A DNA stretch of 64,000 bases from Litorimonas sp963972195 (GTDB taxonomy: Bacteria; Pseudomonadota; Alphaproteobacteria; Caulobacterales; Maricaulaceae). Location: assembly GCA_963972195.1 (NCBI GenBank), contig CAXATH010000009.1:62001-126000 (forward strand), read 5' to 3'. The notes under the pieces were generated by a model that was given only the letters and a program-made list of their open reading frames with translations, did no database searches and was not told where the DNA came from. Position numbers and translations under genes: made by a program. This document shows positions 7,477 through 15,760 of this stretch, in pieces (positions within the stretch are counted from its first letter, which is position 1; each line of letters starts with the position of its first letter).

Positions 7477-7740
7477 TCAATCGCCCGGACTGAATATTCT
7501 GACTGAATCAGACCGTTTACGTAGTACTTTATCTTGCTTCGTAGCTAAATCTTGCTTCGTAGCTAATTTATCTTTTTCAGTATTGATTGCTGCTTCTGGC
7601 AAATCAAAAAAATCACGTTCCTTTCAGCCTATTTATAGCTTAATTAGACCAGTTCTTTTAAAAAATGGAATGATGGTTGATGCAATCAAGAGCACTATAA
7701 ACCACCTAATACTTTGTTCATTTAGTTCTAAAAAAACCAA
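7477..7740 (-). pseudogene. Small gene remnants in the Rhs island
   Basis: Two short open stretches without good starts. Positions 7740-7633 read, from a TTG just after a stop, a 35-residue hydrophobic peptide (WFIVLLIASTIIPFFK). Positions 7623-7477 read a 48-codon frame containing DKLATKQDLATKQDK, a heptad-like segment typical of DUF1640-like coiled-coil proteins. It is encoded by two tandem 18-bp repeats (TTAGCTACGAAGCAAGAT) and has no ATG. Together they look like decayed or truncated genes in A+T-rich DNA. Nothing else is visible in 7365-7717. Confidence 0.3.
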
Positions 7741-7882
7741 TCAAGAAATACACTATCAAGATGCACATACCTATTACAACCAAAAGCCATTTTATTTCTT
7801 GGTTATCTATTCCTAAAATGAAAGGGATCAAGATTACTAATCCGAGTATACAAACACCACAAACGAACAATTCTTTAGCCAT
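7718..7882 (-). CDS. Small membrane protein, 54 residues
   Basis: The frame reads MAKELFVCGVCILGLVILIP, then a short polar turn (GIDNQE), then a second hydrophobic stretch (WLLVVIGMCILIVYFLIGF) and a basic end FRTK. It is therefore a two-helix hairpin membrane protein. AGGCAGG precedes the ATG. It lies between the Rhs tip and the 144-residue gene on the same strand and has the same A+T-rich composition. No family is recognised; it could be an immunity or accessory protein of the Rhs module. Confidence 0.45.
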   Translation of the reverse strand: MAKELFVCGVCILGLVILIPFILGIDNQEIKWLLVVIGMCILIVYFLIGFFRTK

Positions 7883-7938
7883 ACCTGCCTATCTCTCTTT
7901 TCATGTTTTGGTTCTCAATACTTTTACTGGGATTCTTC

Positions 7939-8739
7939 CTAATCTAATGTTCGTTGGGCAGTATTTACAGCAATAGCTCCGGTTGTCCCAGCTGTTGTAG
8001 CTAAACCGCTGTTAGAGTGGGTTGTCGATAATGGACTAACGCCAGAACCATTTTGACCACTTGTTAGTCCTGAATTAGTATTCGGATTACCTAAACCTTG
8101 AGCTCTATTCCCGGCGGTTTGTGCGGACGTAGAAAGTTTTGAAAGCAAAGCGCCTGATACCGCACCAGCTAAAGCAGATTTAGCAAGGTCACCGCCTTTT
8201 AATTCGCTGACATTTGGATTACCTATCAACTGATCCGTAGCGTCACCTGCGGCACCTCCAGTCAAGCCGGCTACTACACCTTGTCCAATTTTGCTTTTTC
8301 CTATTAGATTAGGCGCAAGCGCAACAGCTTCTTTGACGGCGGTCCCACCAACGCCGCCAGAAACTGCACAAACACCAGCTGCTAGGGCATACCTGCCTTT
8401 ATTAGCTTCAAAGTCTAAGGAGTTACCACCTTGTATTTCAATTACTAAAGCTTCTGTAGCTATTCCAATTCCTGCCCCCACTGCCGCAGAACCAGCAAGT
8501 GCCGCCGCAGCTGCATGAACCGGAGTTTCTCCATCCGGGTCAATCTTATTTATCGGGTCATTCCCGGCATAAGCATATCGGTTAAACATCCCCGGCTCCC
8601 CCGTCTCTATAAACGTCACCGGATCCACACTCAAAAACCGTCCCATGAAGGGATCGAAATAGCGGTCATGCGCCCTTATCGGCTTCAGCCGCGAGGATGT
8701 GGCCTCTCGCGCGTCCTTCCGCCGATTAGGATGCGCTTT
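7939..8739 (-). pseudogene. Truncated Rhs/YD-repeat protein tip
   Basis: The frame contains the diagnostic Rhs core end HDRYFDPFMGRFLSVDPVTF, then RYAYAGNDPINKIDPDGETP. These normally follow more than 1000 residues of YD repeats. Here only about 30 codons precede them before an in-frame stop at 8740-8742, and the only ATG (8646) falls inside the core motif, so the 5' part is missing. After the DPDG motif come about 200 residues rich in Gly/Ala with hydrophobic helices. The end is Ser/Thr/Asn-rich, with no recognisable nuclease or other toxin domain. It is best read as an orphan or decaying Rhs tip brought in by recombination. A second Rhs gene elsewhere could recombine with it. Confidence 0.7.
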
Positions 8740-8817
8740 CTAATTTTTCTTCTTATCTTGCGATCATTGAATAAACGCCTGCGCTTTTGCGGGTCAAACT
8801 GAAAGAGGAATTTTATC

Positions 8818-9462
8818 ATGGCCACTGCCAAGACAAAACCAACAAAGAAAACGATTGCAAAGAAAAATGCGGCCGCGAAAACGTCTGCCAAGAAAACTGT
8901 CAAATCTGCAAAGAAAACAGCTTCCAAGACAGCTGACGCTGTTGAGACACGTACTCAGCGCGCAACAGCCATCTTGCGCAAAGGCGCATTGGCCTATGTC
9001 GGTCTTTACGGCGCCGCTTATGAGCGGGCCAAAATGCGCACAGAGCAAGTCCGCACAGCCGCTGACAAAGCCCGCGCCCAAGGCGAAGAGTTTTTCGGTG
9101 ATCTCGTTGTAAAAGGCGAAAAAATCGAAAAGCAAGCCGGTAAATTGGCCAAAGACGCCCAAGGCACTGTTGTTGAAACATATGAAGAAACATCCGGAAA
9201 AGTCCGTTCTTTCGTACCTTCAAAAATCCTGCCTTTCTCCGCCAATGACCGCGTAGAAGAGCTCGAAGCCGAAATCGCTGCTTTGAACAAAAAGATTTCT
9301 GCCCTTTCCAGCAAGAAAGCGAAATCCGGTAAAAAAGTAACAATGAAAACACAGAAAACAGTCAAGCCGGCTCCGACGGAAAACGCTGTTGTCAAAACTG
9401 AGACCAAAACAGTCGAAGTCAAGCCTGCAGACAAAGCGTCTGAAGGCACAAAGGCCGCTTAA
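8818..9462 (+). CDS. Phasin with N-terminal histone-like tail
   Basis: A 214-residue PHA granule-associated protein (PhaI/PhaF type). Residues 1-45 are a Lys/Ala-rich, histone H1-like tail (KKTIAKKNAAAKTSAKK). Residues 50-155 form the amphipathic phasin helices (AILRKGALAYVGLYGAAYER, then FFGDLVVKGEKIEK). A short coiled segment (RVEELEAEIAALNKKISAL) and a charged end follow. Phasins coat PHA granules; the PhaF type also binds DNA through its Lys/Ala tail to segregate granules. Here the tail is at the N-terminus, whereas the second phasin at 12433 has it at the C-terminus. It has its own strong terminator, so it is expressed separately from phaC. Confidence 0.8.
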   Translation: MATAKTKPTKKTIAKKNAAAKTSAKKTVKSAKKTASKTADAVETRTQRATAILRKGALAYVGLYGAAYERAKMRTEQVRTAADKARAQGEEFFGDLVVKGEKIEKQAGKLAKDAQGTVVETYEETSGKVRSFVPSKILPFSANDRVEELEAEIAALNKKISALSSKKAKSGKKVTMKTQKTVKPAPTENAVVKTETKTVEVKPADKASEGTKAA

Positions 9463-9487
9463 GCTCCCCTACTTAAGTCGCTAAATC

Positions 9488-9528
9488 GACGGCGCGTCCC
9501 CTCTCTCTCGGGACGCGCCGTCTTTATT
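9488..9528 (+). terminator. Strong intrinsic terminator after the first phasin gene
   Basis: A perfect 13-bp stem, GACGGCGCGTCCC with GGGACGCGCCGTC, and a 9-nt loop, followed by TTTATT. It lies 25 bp after the phasin stop and ahead of phaC. It probably isolates the abundant phasin transcript from the synthase gene. Confidence 0.9.
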
Positions 9529-9593
9529 GGGTGATTGCCAGACGGCGAAACCCTGTCTAGGGTTTATTTATAAATCATTGCGGGGATAAACTC

Positions 9594-11273
9594 ATGGCAC
9601 CTAAAAAAGAGAAAATTGGAAAACAGGCGGCTGAGAATACCACGGCCGTGAACTCGCTTGTCGGGTTTCGCCGCAGCGAGGTCGTCAAATCGCTCGGCAT
9701 GATGGCTGGATATATGGCGAAACAGCCGAAGCCTTTTGCCAAACACGTCAAAAATTATGCCGGAGAGCTTCTTGATATCGTCAAAGGCTCCTCAGAGCTG
9801 ACGCCCCACCCCAAAGATCGCCGTTTCCAGGACACAACTTGGGAAACGAACCCGCTTTACAAACGCGGCCTGCAAAGCTGGCTCGCCATGAAACGCGAAT
9901 TAAATGGCTGGATTGACGACTCCCGCATGCACCCGGCCGATCAGACCCGCGCCCGCTTTGTCACCGACATGCTCACCGACGCGCTGGCCCCGACTAATAC
10001 CTTGCTCGGCAACCCGACAGCGATGAAACGTCTGTTCGAAACAGGCGGCGGCTCGCTCTTTAAGGGGTTGCAAAACGCCTATGACGACCTTCGTAATAAT
10101 GGCGGCATGCCGAGCCAGGTCGATGGACGCCCGTTCAAAGTCGGAGAAAATCTCGCCAATTCCAAAGGCGCGGTCGTTTATAAAACAGAAATGCTCGAGG
10201 TCATTCAGTATCAACCCAAGACCGAGCAGGTTCACAAGATACCGTTGATGATCATCCCGCCGCAAATCAATAAATTCTACGCGCTCGATCTGGCGCCGGA
10301 TAAGTCCATGGTGCGGTTTCTGACCTCTCGCGGCTATCAGGTTTTTGCGGTGTCCTGGCGCAACCCGGGGCGTCAACACGCCCATTGGGGTCTCGAAGAA
10401 TATGTCGCGGCTCTCATCGAAGCCTCTGACGCCGTGAAGAAAATCTCCCGCAGCCCGCGCCTGAATGTCAGCGGCGCCTGCTCCGGCGGCATTACCATGG
10501 CGCTATTCCTCTCCGAACTGGCGGCGCGCGGCGATAACCGCGTCAACGCCTTCACGGTCATGGTCAGCGTGCTCGACGGCAAAAAATCGGATTCGGAAAT
10601 TGGCTTGTTCGTCACGGACGGCGCGATTGAAGCCGCACGGAAACACTCCAAACGGAAAGGCATTCTGACAGGCGAAGAACTTGGCCGAAGCTTTGCCTGG
10701 ATGCGCCCGAACGATCTGATCTGGAACTATGTTGTCAATAACTACCTGCTTGGGGAAAGCCCGCCGCCCTTCGACGTGCTTTATTGGAATAATGACGGCA
10801 CGAATCTGCCCTCACAACTTCATTCCGACTATCTGGATATTTTCCAGGACCGTCGTTTCCGTCCCGACAAAGATATCCATTTCCTCGGTCATGAGATCGA
10901 TCTGGGCGCCGTGTCGCAGGATTGCTTCATGGTGGCCGGAATTACCGACCATATTACGCCGTGGAAGGCCTGCTACCGCAATATCCGCCTGTTTGGCGGC
11001 GAAGTGGACTTTGTTTTGTCAAATTCCGGCCATTTGCAGTCTCTGCTCAACCCTCCGGGTAATCCGAAAGCGCAATATTTCATCAATCCGGATCACCCGG
11101 CCCGCGCGGATCGATGGCTAGAAGCCGCAGAATCCGTGTCAGAAAGCTGGTGGCTACGTTGGGATAAATGGCTGTCAGAACGTTCAGGCGAAATGAAAGC
11201 CGCGCCTAAATCACTCGGAAACAAAGCTTTCCCGCCGCTCAGCCAGGCGCCGGGTGAATATGTCTTCACTTAG
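9594..11273 (+). CDS. phaC: Class II (medium-chain-length) PHA synthase
   Basis: A 559-residue alpha/beta-hydrolase polymerase that joins 3-hydroxyacyl-CoA units into polyhydroxyalkanoate. The lipase-like box is GACSGG with nucleophile C296. The other triad members fall at D452 (GITDHITPW) and H480 (SNSGHLQSLLNPPGNPK). Length and numbering match Pseudomonas PhaC1, and FAWMRPNDLIWNYVVNNYLL with FDVLYWNNDGTNLP is typical of class II enzymes. Alphaproteobacteria more often carry class I PhaC with a GxCxGG box of different context. The neighbours are also Pseudomonas-like (phaZ, phasin, phaD). The gene starts at ATG 9594 after GCGGGG. Confidence 0.93.
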   Translation: MAPKKEKIGKQAAENTTAVNSLVGFRRSEVVKSLGMMAGYMAKQPKPFAKHVKNYAGELLDIVKGSSELTPHPKDRRFQDTTWETNPLYKRGLQSWLAMKRELNGWIDDSRMHPADQTRARFVTDMLTDALAPTNTLLGNPTAMKRLFETGGGSLFKGLQNAYDDLRNNGGMPSQVDGRPFKVGENLANSKGAVVYKTEMLEVIQYQPKTEQVHKIPLMIIPPQINKFYALDLAPDKSMVRFLTSRGYQVFAVSWRNPGRQHAHWGLEEYVAALIEASDAVKKISRSPRLNVSGACSGGITMALFLSELAARGDNRVNAFTVMVSVLDGKKSDSEIGLFVTDGAIEAARKHSKRKGILTGEELGRSFAWMRPNDLIWNYVVNNYLLGESPPPFDVLYWNNDGTNLPSQLHSDYLDIFQDRRFRPDKDIHFLGHEIDLGAVSQDCFMVAGITDHITPWKACYRNIRLFGGEVDFVLSNSGHLQSLLNPPGNPKAQYFINPDHPARADRWLEAAESVSESWWLRWDKWLSERSGEMKAAPKSLGNKAFPPLSQAPGEYVFT

Positions 11274-11373
11274 AGCGGGGCTTGCATAGCCGCCATCCAC
11301 AGTCAGGCGCTTTACAGAGGGCCTGACCGCCACCACTTTGATGCATAGAGAATATTAAGAATCGGGATGGAAT

Positions 11374-12420
11374 GTGGGAGCTGATTCGCACTTAACAATT
11401 GCAGACAGGGCTGAAAAACCTGCTGCGGGAAAGATGACAGGTATGCCAAAGAGCGCTAGCTCCAAAAAGGCCAAGACAATTAATCCCGGCCCCCCTTCTG
11501 TCGCAACGGATTATCATCCGAACTTGCCGCGTATCTTTTATTCAAAAGTCGGCAACCAGACACTTCGTACGGCCATATGGAAGGGAACAGACAAAGGCCG
11601 CGGCAAACGCACGCCTCTGCTCTTTTTCAATGGAATCGGTGCCAATCTCGAAATTGCACAGGCTTTTGCCGATACCTTTACGGGTCGCGACATTATCACC
11701 TTTGACATGCCGGGCGTGGGCGGATCGCCTGATCCGAGCTTTCCTTACCGCCCGTGGTGGGTGGCCAAGGCCGCCAAGCAAATCCTGATCGAAAACCGGT
11801 ATACCAAGGTCGATGTCCTCGGCGTCTCCTGGGGCGGCGGTCCGGCCCAGCAATTTGCCTGGCAATATAAGCGGATGGTTCGAAATCTGGTGCTTTGCGC
11901 GACGACAACCGGCTCGACGATGGTGCCGGGTAAACCCAAAGCTCTGTCCAAGATGATATCGCCTAAGCGCTATATGGACCGTGATTTCCTCGCCAAAAAC
12001 TTCGAAGCGCTTTACGGCGACGCGGCGGGCGAAGGTGTGCGTGATTTCTCAATCAATATGGTGCCGCCCTCTGTCAAAGGCTATCTGTTTCAACTTAGTG
12101 CTATGGTGGGATGGTCTTCCCTGCCCTTTATCCGCCGCATACGGGCGCGGACGCTCGTCATCATGGGCGAAAAAGATCATATCGTCCCCGTCGTGAACGG
12201 CCATATTCTGAATTATGCGCTGAAAGACTCCCGGCTAAAAATCATTGAAGGCGCAGGGCATCTCTTCCTGCTCACCCGCCGGGATGAAACCGTCGAGATG
12301 ATTCGCGACTTCTTCGGCGAACCCGAAGTGCCCTGCCCGCATGTCGATCCGATGCTCTTGCCGTCCGTCGCCGCAGCGTTTAATCATAAGCATGACGTCA
12401 GTCCCGTCCCCGCCACTTAA
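11374..12420 (+). CDS. phaZ: Intracellular medium-chain PHA depolymerase
   Basis: An alpha/beta-hydrolase of the Pseudomonas PhaZ type that breaks granule PHA back to hydroxyacids. Visible landmarks are LLFFNGIGANLEIAQAF (oxyanion region), ITFDMPGVGGSPDP, the nucleophile elbow GVSWGGGPAQQF and GEKDHIVPVVNG (acid). The catalytic His is in EGAGHLFLLTRRDE. The reading frame opens at a GTG at 11374. ATGs at 11434 and 11443 are better candidates, because a GGGAAAG lies 9 nt before 11443 and similarity begins later still. It lies between phaC and the second phasin. A short inverted repeat (GTCAGGC with GCCTGAC, 11302-11328) lies between phaC and phaZ. Confidence 0.88.
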   Translation: MGADSHLTIADRAEKPAAGKMTGMPKSASSKKAKTINPGPPSVATDYHPNLPRIFYSKVGNQTLRTAIWKGTDKGRGKRTPLLFFNGIGANLEIAQAFADTFTGRDIITFDMPGVGGSPDPSFPYRPWWVAKAAKQILIENRYTKVDVLGVSWGGGPAQQFAWQYKRMVRNLVLCATTTGSTMVPGKPKALSKMISPKRYMDRDFLAKNFEALYGDAAGEGVRDFSINMVPPSVKGYLFQLSAMVGWSSLPFIRRIRARTLVIMGEKDHIVPVVNGHILNYALKDSRLKIIEGAGHLFLLTRRDETVEMIRDFFGEPEVPCPHVDPMLLPSVAAAFNHKHDVSPVPAT

Positions 12421-12432
12421 CCGGAGCGCATC

Positions 12433-12969
12433 ATGGCCAAAAAAGATAAAGACGATAAAAAAACGAATGACACGGCCCGCCGTATCTGGCTGGCTGGTAT
12501 TGGCGCTTATGGACGCGCTTTGACCGAAGCCAAAGGCGCTGTCGGCGAGCTCTCCGGCAAATCGTCGGAAGTGTTCGAAGATCTCGTCCAGAAGGGCGAA
12601 ATGCTTGAAAAAGTCGTCGAATATAAGGGCAAGGAAATGGTCGAAAAATCCGGCCTCCGTGACTTTGATTTAAATGACCGCATCAAATCCATGCGCGAAA
12701 GACTTTCCGGCGGAAAATCGGACCGCGTCTCTGACTTGGAAGCGCAAGTCGCCGAACTCAATGCCAAGCTCGACGGTCTGTTGAAACAGCAGCAAAAAAC
12801 CACGGCCAAGAAAACCACTTCAACTCGCAAGAAAACAACGACCCAGCGCACTTCGGCCAAGAAAGCGACGCCAAAACAGTCAAGCGCGACGAAAAAAGCG
12901 TCGACAAAACCCCGCGCCACAACCAAAAAAGACGCCGCCAAGACAGCTCCGACAAAAAAGTCTGATTAG
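12433..12969 (+). CDS. Phasin with C-terminal histone-like tail (PhaF-like)
   Basis: A 178-residue protein. Residues 15-115 are the phasin domain (RIWLAGIGAYGRALTEAKGA, then VFEDLVQKGEMLEKVVEYKG). A leucine-zipper-like stretch follows (VSDLEAQVAELNAKLDGLLK, about 98-117). Residues 123-178 form a Lys/Thr/Ala-rich tail with repeated KKTT, SAKKA and TKKA units, like the DNA-binding tail of PhaF. PhaF ties granules to the nucleoid so that both daughters inherit them. It starts 12 bp after phaZ and ends 12 bp before phaD, so it is in the same operon. Confidence 0.85.
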   Translation: MAKKDKDDKKTNDTARRIWLAGIGAYGRALTEAKGAVGELSGKSSEVFEDLVQKGEMLEKVVEYKGKEMVEKSGLRDFDLNDRIKSMRERLSGGKSDRVSDLEAQVAELNAKLDGLLKQQQKTTAKKTTSTRKKTTTQRTSAKKATPKQSSATKKASTKPRATTKKDAAKTAPTKKSD

Positions 12970-12981
12970 ACCTTTCTTCAA

Positions 12982-13620
12982 ATGGTCGAGCGCAGCGCCA
13001 CGAAAACAAAAATCCTCGCCACTGCGCTAGAGCTGTTCAACAATGAAGGCGAGAGCTCTATCTCTTCGGTTGATATTGCCTCTGTCATGGGTATCAGCCC
13101 GGGCAATCTCTATTATCATTATAAGGGCAAGGACGAGATTATCGTCCAGCTCTTTGCCGATTTCGAGGAAGAAATCCGCCTCGTCCTGAGCGCGCCGATT
13201 AACGCTCCCCTCAGCATCGAAGACAATTGGGTCTATCTTTACATCATATTTGAAGAAATTTTCGACTTCCGCTTTTTCTACCGCAATCAGGCAGAGCTGA
13301 TCTGGCGCATCCCCGAACTCCAGACGAAATTTGCCAATATCCTCGCTCTGAAAGAGCGTACCGCTTACTCCCTCCTCTCCAAACTCCACAAGGACGGGCA
13401 TCTGACCTTCGACGAAGGCGAGAAAAAAGCTCTGTCAGGCCGCATCGCCCAGCATTTTACTTTCTGGCTTCAATATCATGACCTGCGCTTCGGAACCGCC
13501 CCGCCCAAATCCCTCATCGACCAAGGCGTCTTCATGACCCTCGTCCAGATCACGCCCTATTGGAAAGAAGGCGAAGGCTACGCGCATCTGTTACAAGAGT
13601 TTGCGGAGGATAAGGTTTAG
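12982..13620 (+). CDS. phaD: TetR-family PHA regulator
   Basis: A 212-residue TetR regulator. The helix-turn-helix is at about residues 25-47 (ISSVDIASVMGISPGNLYYHYKGKDEI). The ligand domain contains the PhaD-like aromatic segment IFDFRFFYRNQAELIWRIPE, followed by FTFWLQYHDLRFG. In pseudomonads PhaD is an activator of the pha promoters that senses an acyl-CoA intermediate. Its place at the end of phaC-phaZ-phasin supports the same role. Target promoters here would be upstream of 8818 and 9594. The stop codon lies inside a hairpin. Confidence 0.85.
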   Translation: MVERSATKTKILATALELFNNEGESSISSVDIASVMGISPGNLYYHYKGKDEIIVQLFADFEEEIRLVLSAPINAPLSIEDNWVYLYIIFEEIFDFRFFYRNQAELIWRIPELQTKFANILALKERTAYSLLSKLHKDGHLTFDEGEKKALSGRIAQHFTFWLQYHDLRFGTAPPKSLIDQGVFMTLVQITPYWKEGEGYAHLLQEFAEDKV

Positions 13621-13638
13621 GGGTCCACGCCCCCTAAA
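13616..13638. other. Perfect hairpin spanning the phaD stop codon
   Basis: TTTAGGGG and CCCCTAAA enclose the 7-nt loop TCCACGC. The left arm contains the TAG stop of phaD. No U-run follows on the plus strand (AAACCCC), so it is not a standard terminator in that direction. It may protect the mRNA 3' end or act with a factor. Confidence 0.4.
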
Positions 13639-13733
13639 AAACCCCATTATTTCACTCCGTCTCACCTTTGGTAAAACTTGACTCTCCCCCCGCTTTCGTA
13701 AAGCCTGCCGTTCACAGTTTACGGAGATACCCA

Positions 13734-15647
13734 ATGCGTTTTACCCCTCAATTTTCCTCTAAAAAATCGTCCTGCCATTTTCTGATGATGCTCTTGGCGT
13801 CCAGCGCCATGGCGGCCTGTTCGCCGTCCTCTTCCGCGCCGGAAGAGCCGGCTGCGGCCGCGGAAACGGCAGAACCAACTGCGGATGAGATCGCGGCCGA
13901 AACAGCTCGGTTAAACGCTTGGTTTGAAGAGAAATTCGAAGAGGAAATCGCCTTTAGTCCTATCCAGCAATCCTTCCTCGGGCGGAAAACAAATTACGGC
14001 CAAATGGATGATATGTCTCAAGAGGCAGCGGATGAGCAGCTAGCCTGGCGAAAAGCGACTGTTGAGGAAATGAAAAGTGAGTTTGATTATGACAAACTGA
14101 CCCCCGAGGCCAAAATCTCATGGGATATTTGGGATTATCAATATCAAGCCGCTGTGGCGGAAAATGAGTTTCAGACGAATGAGTATATTTTCGAGCAAAT
14201 GGGCGCAATCCATACCTTCCCTCCGTCATTTTTGATTTCCGTACACCGAGTAGACGATGCCTCGGATATGGAAGCCTATATCAGCCGTATTTCTGAAACA
14301 GGCCGCGCCATCGAACAGATGATTGTCCGGTCGAAGGCCAATGCGGAGACGGGCGTTCGCCCTCCTCGCTTTGCGTTTGAATCGGTTATTGATTCTGCGC
14401 AAAAAATCATCACGGGCGCACCCTTTGATGAGGGTGAAGACAGCGCCATTTGGGCAGATGCCCAGTCTAAAATAAGCGCCTTGGTCGAGGCCGGCGAGAT
14501 TGATGACGCCAAAGCGGAAAGCCTGAGAGAAGCGGCGCAAACAGCCCTTATCGAAGACTGGATGCCGGCTTATGAAAATCTGATCGCGTGGCAGAAAGAG
14601 GATATGCCAAACACGCCGGAAGTCGGCACAGGTATTGGCGCACTGCCTAACGGCGAAGCCTATTACAATGAGAGACTGGCCAGTCACACAACAACCGACC
14701 TGACGGCGGATGAAATCCACCAAATTGGCCTTGATGAAGTCGCGCGCCTGCGCTCCGAAATGGTGAAAATCAAAGATGAGGTCGGCTTTACCGGTGACCT
14801 GCAAGAGTTTTTCGCCGAACTTCGGGACAATAAAGATAACGAAAAATATTATTATCCGGATACAGATGAAGGCCGCCTCGCCTATATCGCGGACTCAACA
14901 GCCGCAATTGAGCGCATTGAAGAGGAACTTCCAAATTATTTTGGAATTCTGCCCAAGGCAGATCTCGAAGTGAAACGCGTCGAGGCGTTCCGCGAACAGG
15001 ACGGCGCCGCTCAGCATTACAGACCGGGCACGCCGGATGGATCACGGCCGGGCATCTATTATGCGCATCTTTCCGATATGAAAGCCATGCCAAAAAGAGA
15101 GCTTGAAGTGATTGCCTATCACGAAGGCCTGCCGGGACATCATATGCAGATCTCCATCGCGCAGGAATTAACGAGCGTACCAACATTTCGGACACAAGCG
15201 GGTTTTAACGCCTATTCCGAAGGATGGGGCTTATATTCGGAAAAGCTGGCAACGGAATTTGAGGGCACATATGAAGACCCCTATTCTGATTTTGGCCGCT
15301 TGGGATCAGAAATCTGGCGCGCTATTCGCCTTGTTGTAGATACAGGTTTGCATTCCAAAGACTGGTCAGAAGAAGAAGCGGTCGCGTATTTTCTGGAAAA
15401 CTCAGCCATCACTGAAGCGCAGGCGCAATCCGAAGTCCGCCGATATATGACATTACCCGGACAGGCGACCGGATATAAAATCGGGATGATCAAAATTCAG
15501 CAGCTTCGCCGCAATGCCGAGCAGGAGCTGGGCGATAAATTCGACCTTCCGGGTTTCCACGACGCGGTTCTGGGCGGGGGCGCTATGCCCCTCAAGGTTC
15601 TGGAGCGCCGGGTTGACCAATGGATAGCTGACGTAAAGGCGGCGTAA
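13734..15647 (+). CDS. DUF885 family lipoprotein, putative metallopeptidase
   Basis: A 637-residue exported protein. The ATG at 13734 follows GGAG at an ideal distance and gives a lipoprotein-type signal (MMLLASSAMAAC). An upstream GTG start would spoil the signal. After an Ala/Glu-rich linker comes the DUF885 domain, with the zinc-binding-like motif YHEGLPGHHMQ about three-quarters along the chain. It is followed by FNAYSEGWGLYSEKLA, the second conserved block with a Glu ligand. Members are presumed periplasmic peptidases; substrates are unknown. It is monocistronic, with a terminator after the gene. Confidence 0.85.
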   Translation: MRFTPQFSSKKSSCHFLMMLLASSAMAACSPSSSAPEEPAAAAETAEPTADEIAAETARLNAWFEEKFEEEIAFSPIQQSFLGRKTNYGQMDDMSQEAADEQLAWRKATVEEMKSEFDYDKLTPEAKISWDIWDYQYQAAVAENEFQTNEYIFEQMGAIHTFPPSFLISVHRVDDASDMEAYISRISETGRAIEQMIVRSKANAETGVRPPRFAFESVIDSAQKIITGAPFDEGEDSAIWADAQSKISALVEAGEIDDAKAESLREAAQTALIEDWMPAYENLIAWQKEDMPNTPEVGTGIGALPNGEAYYNERLASHTTTDLTADEIHQIGLDEVARLRSEMVKIKDEVGFTGDLQEFFAELRDNKDNEKYYYPDTDEGRLAYIADSTAAIERIEEELPNYFGILPKADLEVKRVEAFREQDGAAQHYRPGTPDGSRPGIYYAHLSDMKAMPKRELEVIAYHEGLPGHHMQISIAQELTSVPTFRTQAGFNAYSEGWGLYSEKLATEFEGTYEDPYSDFGRLGSEIWRAIRLVVDTGLHSKDWSEEEAVAYFLENSAITEAQAQSEVRRYMTLPGQATGYKIGMIKIQQLRRNAEQELGDKFDLPGFHDAVLGGGAMPLKVLERRVDQWIADVKAA

Positions 15648-15661
15648 TTGCTATAATAGCG

Positions 15662-15698
15662 GCGGCGGTGGGGGAACAATTTGTCCCTCGCCGCTTTT
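15662..15698 (+). terminator. Intrinsic terminator after the DUF885 gene
   Basis: GCGGCG pairs with CGCCGC, with further GGG/CCC pairing inside, and is followed by TTTT. It is located 15 bp after the stop codon. Confidence 0.7.
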
Positions 15699-15760
15699 GC
15701 TAATAGCCCGCTGCGGCCCGCGGTGCAGCTCATGAAACGCCACCCAAAAGCGAGCCTTTA

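Noticed and set aside
7397..7816. 139-codon plus-strand frame in the Rhs island
   Set aside because: It lies antisense to the 54-residue gene and to tandem repeats, has no ribosome-binding site and reads as random A+T-rich sequence with Ser/Phe runs.
8646..8739. ATG at 8646 as a true start of a short Rhs gene
   Set aside because: It falls inside the conserved DPFMGRFLS motif, with homologous residues continuing upstream, so the gene is truncated rather than short.
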